From positions 1-7,083 of the forward strand of contig JAUVWD010000038.1 of NCBI GenBank assembly GCA_030604285.1: a stretch of DNA of 7,083 nucleotides, in the 5' to 3' direction. This DNA comes from Chloroflexota bacterium. Its GTDB lineage: Bacteria > Chloroflexota > Dehalococcoidia > GIF9 > AB-539-J10. Numbering within the stretch: the stretch's first letter is position 1; each line of letters starts with the position of its first letter. Below the pieces are notes generated by a model. That model was not told where the DNA came from. It did not search any database and saw nothing but the letters and a program-made list of their open reading frames with translations. Positions 6,578 through 7,083 of this stretch are shown here, piece after piece. The position numbers and the translations under genes were made by a program.

Positions 6578-6908
6578 GCCTCCGACAGTCTAGCTCAAAT
6601 CAATCAAGTTATTATCCTGCACTTTGGAGATACTTCCTTTAATTGTCATTTTACCATCTTTGGATGAATTTGCCTACATAGAGACTTTCCCGTAGCCAAG
6701 TCGCTGACACATTCAAGAGATGAAACTTTCAAGACATCTTTTGTTCTATGTTTTGAACGCTGGGTAGCCTCACTGATTACTCTTGCTGCACTTCTATCCC
6801 GATGACGAATCCTCAAAAGTCGTCTATCGGCTGAATCAACAAATCGCCCTAATGTTCGGGGATTTCGCTCCACGCTTACATGGAAACAAGGCCCCTTCAA
6901 CCCTCTTT
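6578..6908. other. Intergenic region upstream of the operon and downstream of serA, no supported gene
   Basis: This 331-bp stretch carries the 3' flank of serA and must contain the operon promoter if the five genes are transcribed from here. No convincing -35/-10 pair is visible. On the - strand GGAGG at 6579-6583 is a likely ribosome binding site for the decarboxylase. An 84-codon open frame (6900-6646, TTG start) and a 19-residue frame (6649-6590) are present and meet at an ATGA overlap, but neither has a usable ribosome binding site; the longer one is rich in Arg and Ser like non-coding sequence. Stem candidates such as GACGA/TCGTC and AGATG/CATCT are only 5 bp with long loops. I see no tRNA, riboswitch or insertion-sequence end. 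Confidence 0.5.
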
Positions 6909-7083
6909 TTACAATTTTACCATTTTAGCAGTATAGACATCGGGGATAGATAGCATTTGCTGGCGTTGTGCTTCTGGTAGGGGTTCATCCAGGGCTAGTA
7001 TCATCAGGGCTTGACCTCTGGGCTTGAGGCGGCTTACATGCATATAGCTTATATTTATATCGGCATCACCGGTTATCTTGCCT
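6909..7083 (-). CDS. serA: D-3-phosphoglycerate dehydrogenase, C-terminal ACT domain (5' partial)
   Basis: The last 57 codons, ending in TAA at 6909-6911, encode the end of a SerA protein. The diagnostic pattern is 'GDADINISYMHVSR', then 'GQALMILALDEPLP', then 'IPDVYTAKMVKL', which matches the second half of the regulatory ACT domain that closes bacterial phosphoglycerate dehydrogenases. The enzyme oxidises 3-phosphoglycerate to 3-phosphohydroxypyruvate, the first step of serine synthesis, and the ACT domain commonly senses serine. The dehydrogenase domain and start lie outside the window. The gene is on the same strand as the operon and 331 bp upstream of it, so read-through into the operon is possible since no clear terminator is seen. 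Confidence 0.88.
   Translation of the reverse strand, partial: GKITGDADINISYMHVSRLKPRGQALMILALDEPLPEAQRQQMLSIPDVYTAKMVKL

Noticed and set aside
6646..6900. 84-codon - strand frame as a real gene
   Set aside because: The TTG start has only a purine stretch directly abutting it, the composition is Arg/Ser-rich, and no known motif is seen.

Overview
The window looks like accessory DNA set between two housekeeping genes of a moderate-GC bacterium. At the left edge the + strand carries the C-terminal end of a DUF1015-family protein (1-381). At the right edge the - strand carries the C-terminal ACT domain of D-3-phosphoglycerate dehydrogenase, SerA (6909-7083). The two genes point toward each other. 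DUF1015 genes often sit near serA/serC in anaerobic lineages, so the pair may once have been close neighbours. The style of the SerA tail and the AGGAGG-type ribosome binding sites would suit an anaerobic Chloroflexota (Dehalococcoidia-like) or Firmicutes-like genome. This taxonomic guess is weak.

Between them, 529-6577 on the - strand is filled by five tightly packed genes that look like one operon. In order of transcription they are: (1) a fold-type III PLP-dependent decarboxylase of the ornithine/diaminopimelate/arginine group with all core catalytic residues; (2) a membrane protein with about six TM helices and a C-terminal YkgJ-like cysteine-cluster domain; (3) a 596-residue protein of unknown family, predicted mostly helical, with a coiled-coil tail; (4) a ParA/MinD-like P-loop ATPase of the KGGxGR variant, interrupted by one in-frame TAA; (5) a 275-residue protein of unknown family. 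The gaps are 10, 12 and 25 nt, and the last pair overlaps by 31 nt. Genes 2-5 each have a clear Shine-Dalgarno sequence.

Genes 3-5 look like a functional core: an ATPase switch with two uncharacterised partners. Genes 1-2 look like an enzymatic and membrane/metal module upstream. I do not recognise this combination as a described system. A signalling or conflict-type role is possible but is inference only. The nonsense codon in the ATPase means this copy may be decaying, unless it is a sequencing error.

The 382-528 gap holds only a weak inverted repeat. The 6578-6908 gap holds no gene, RNA or promoter that I can support. No tRNA, rRNA, CRISPR array, transposase or insertion sequence was seen.
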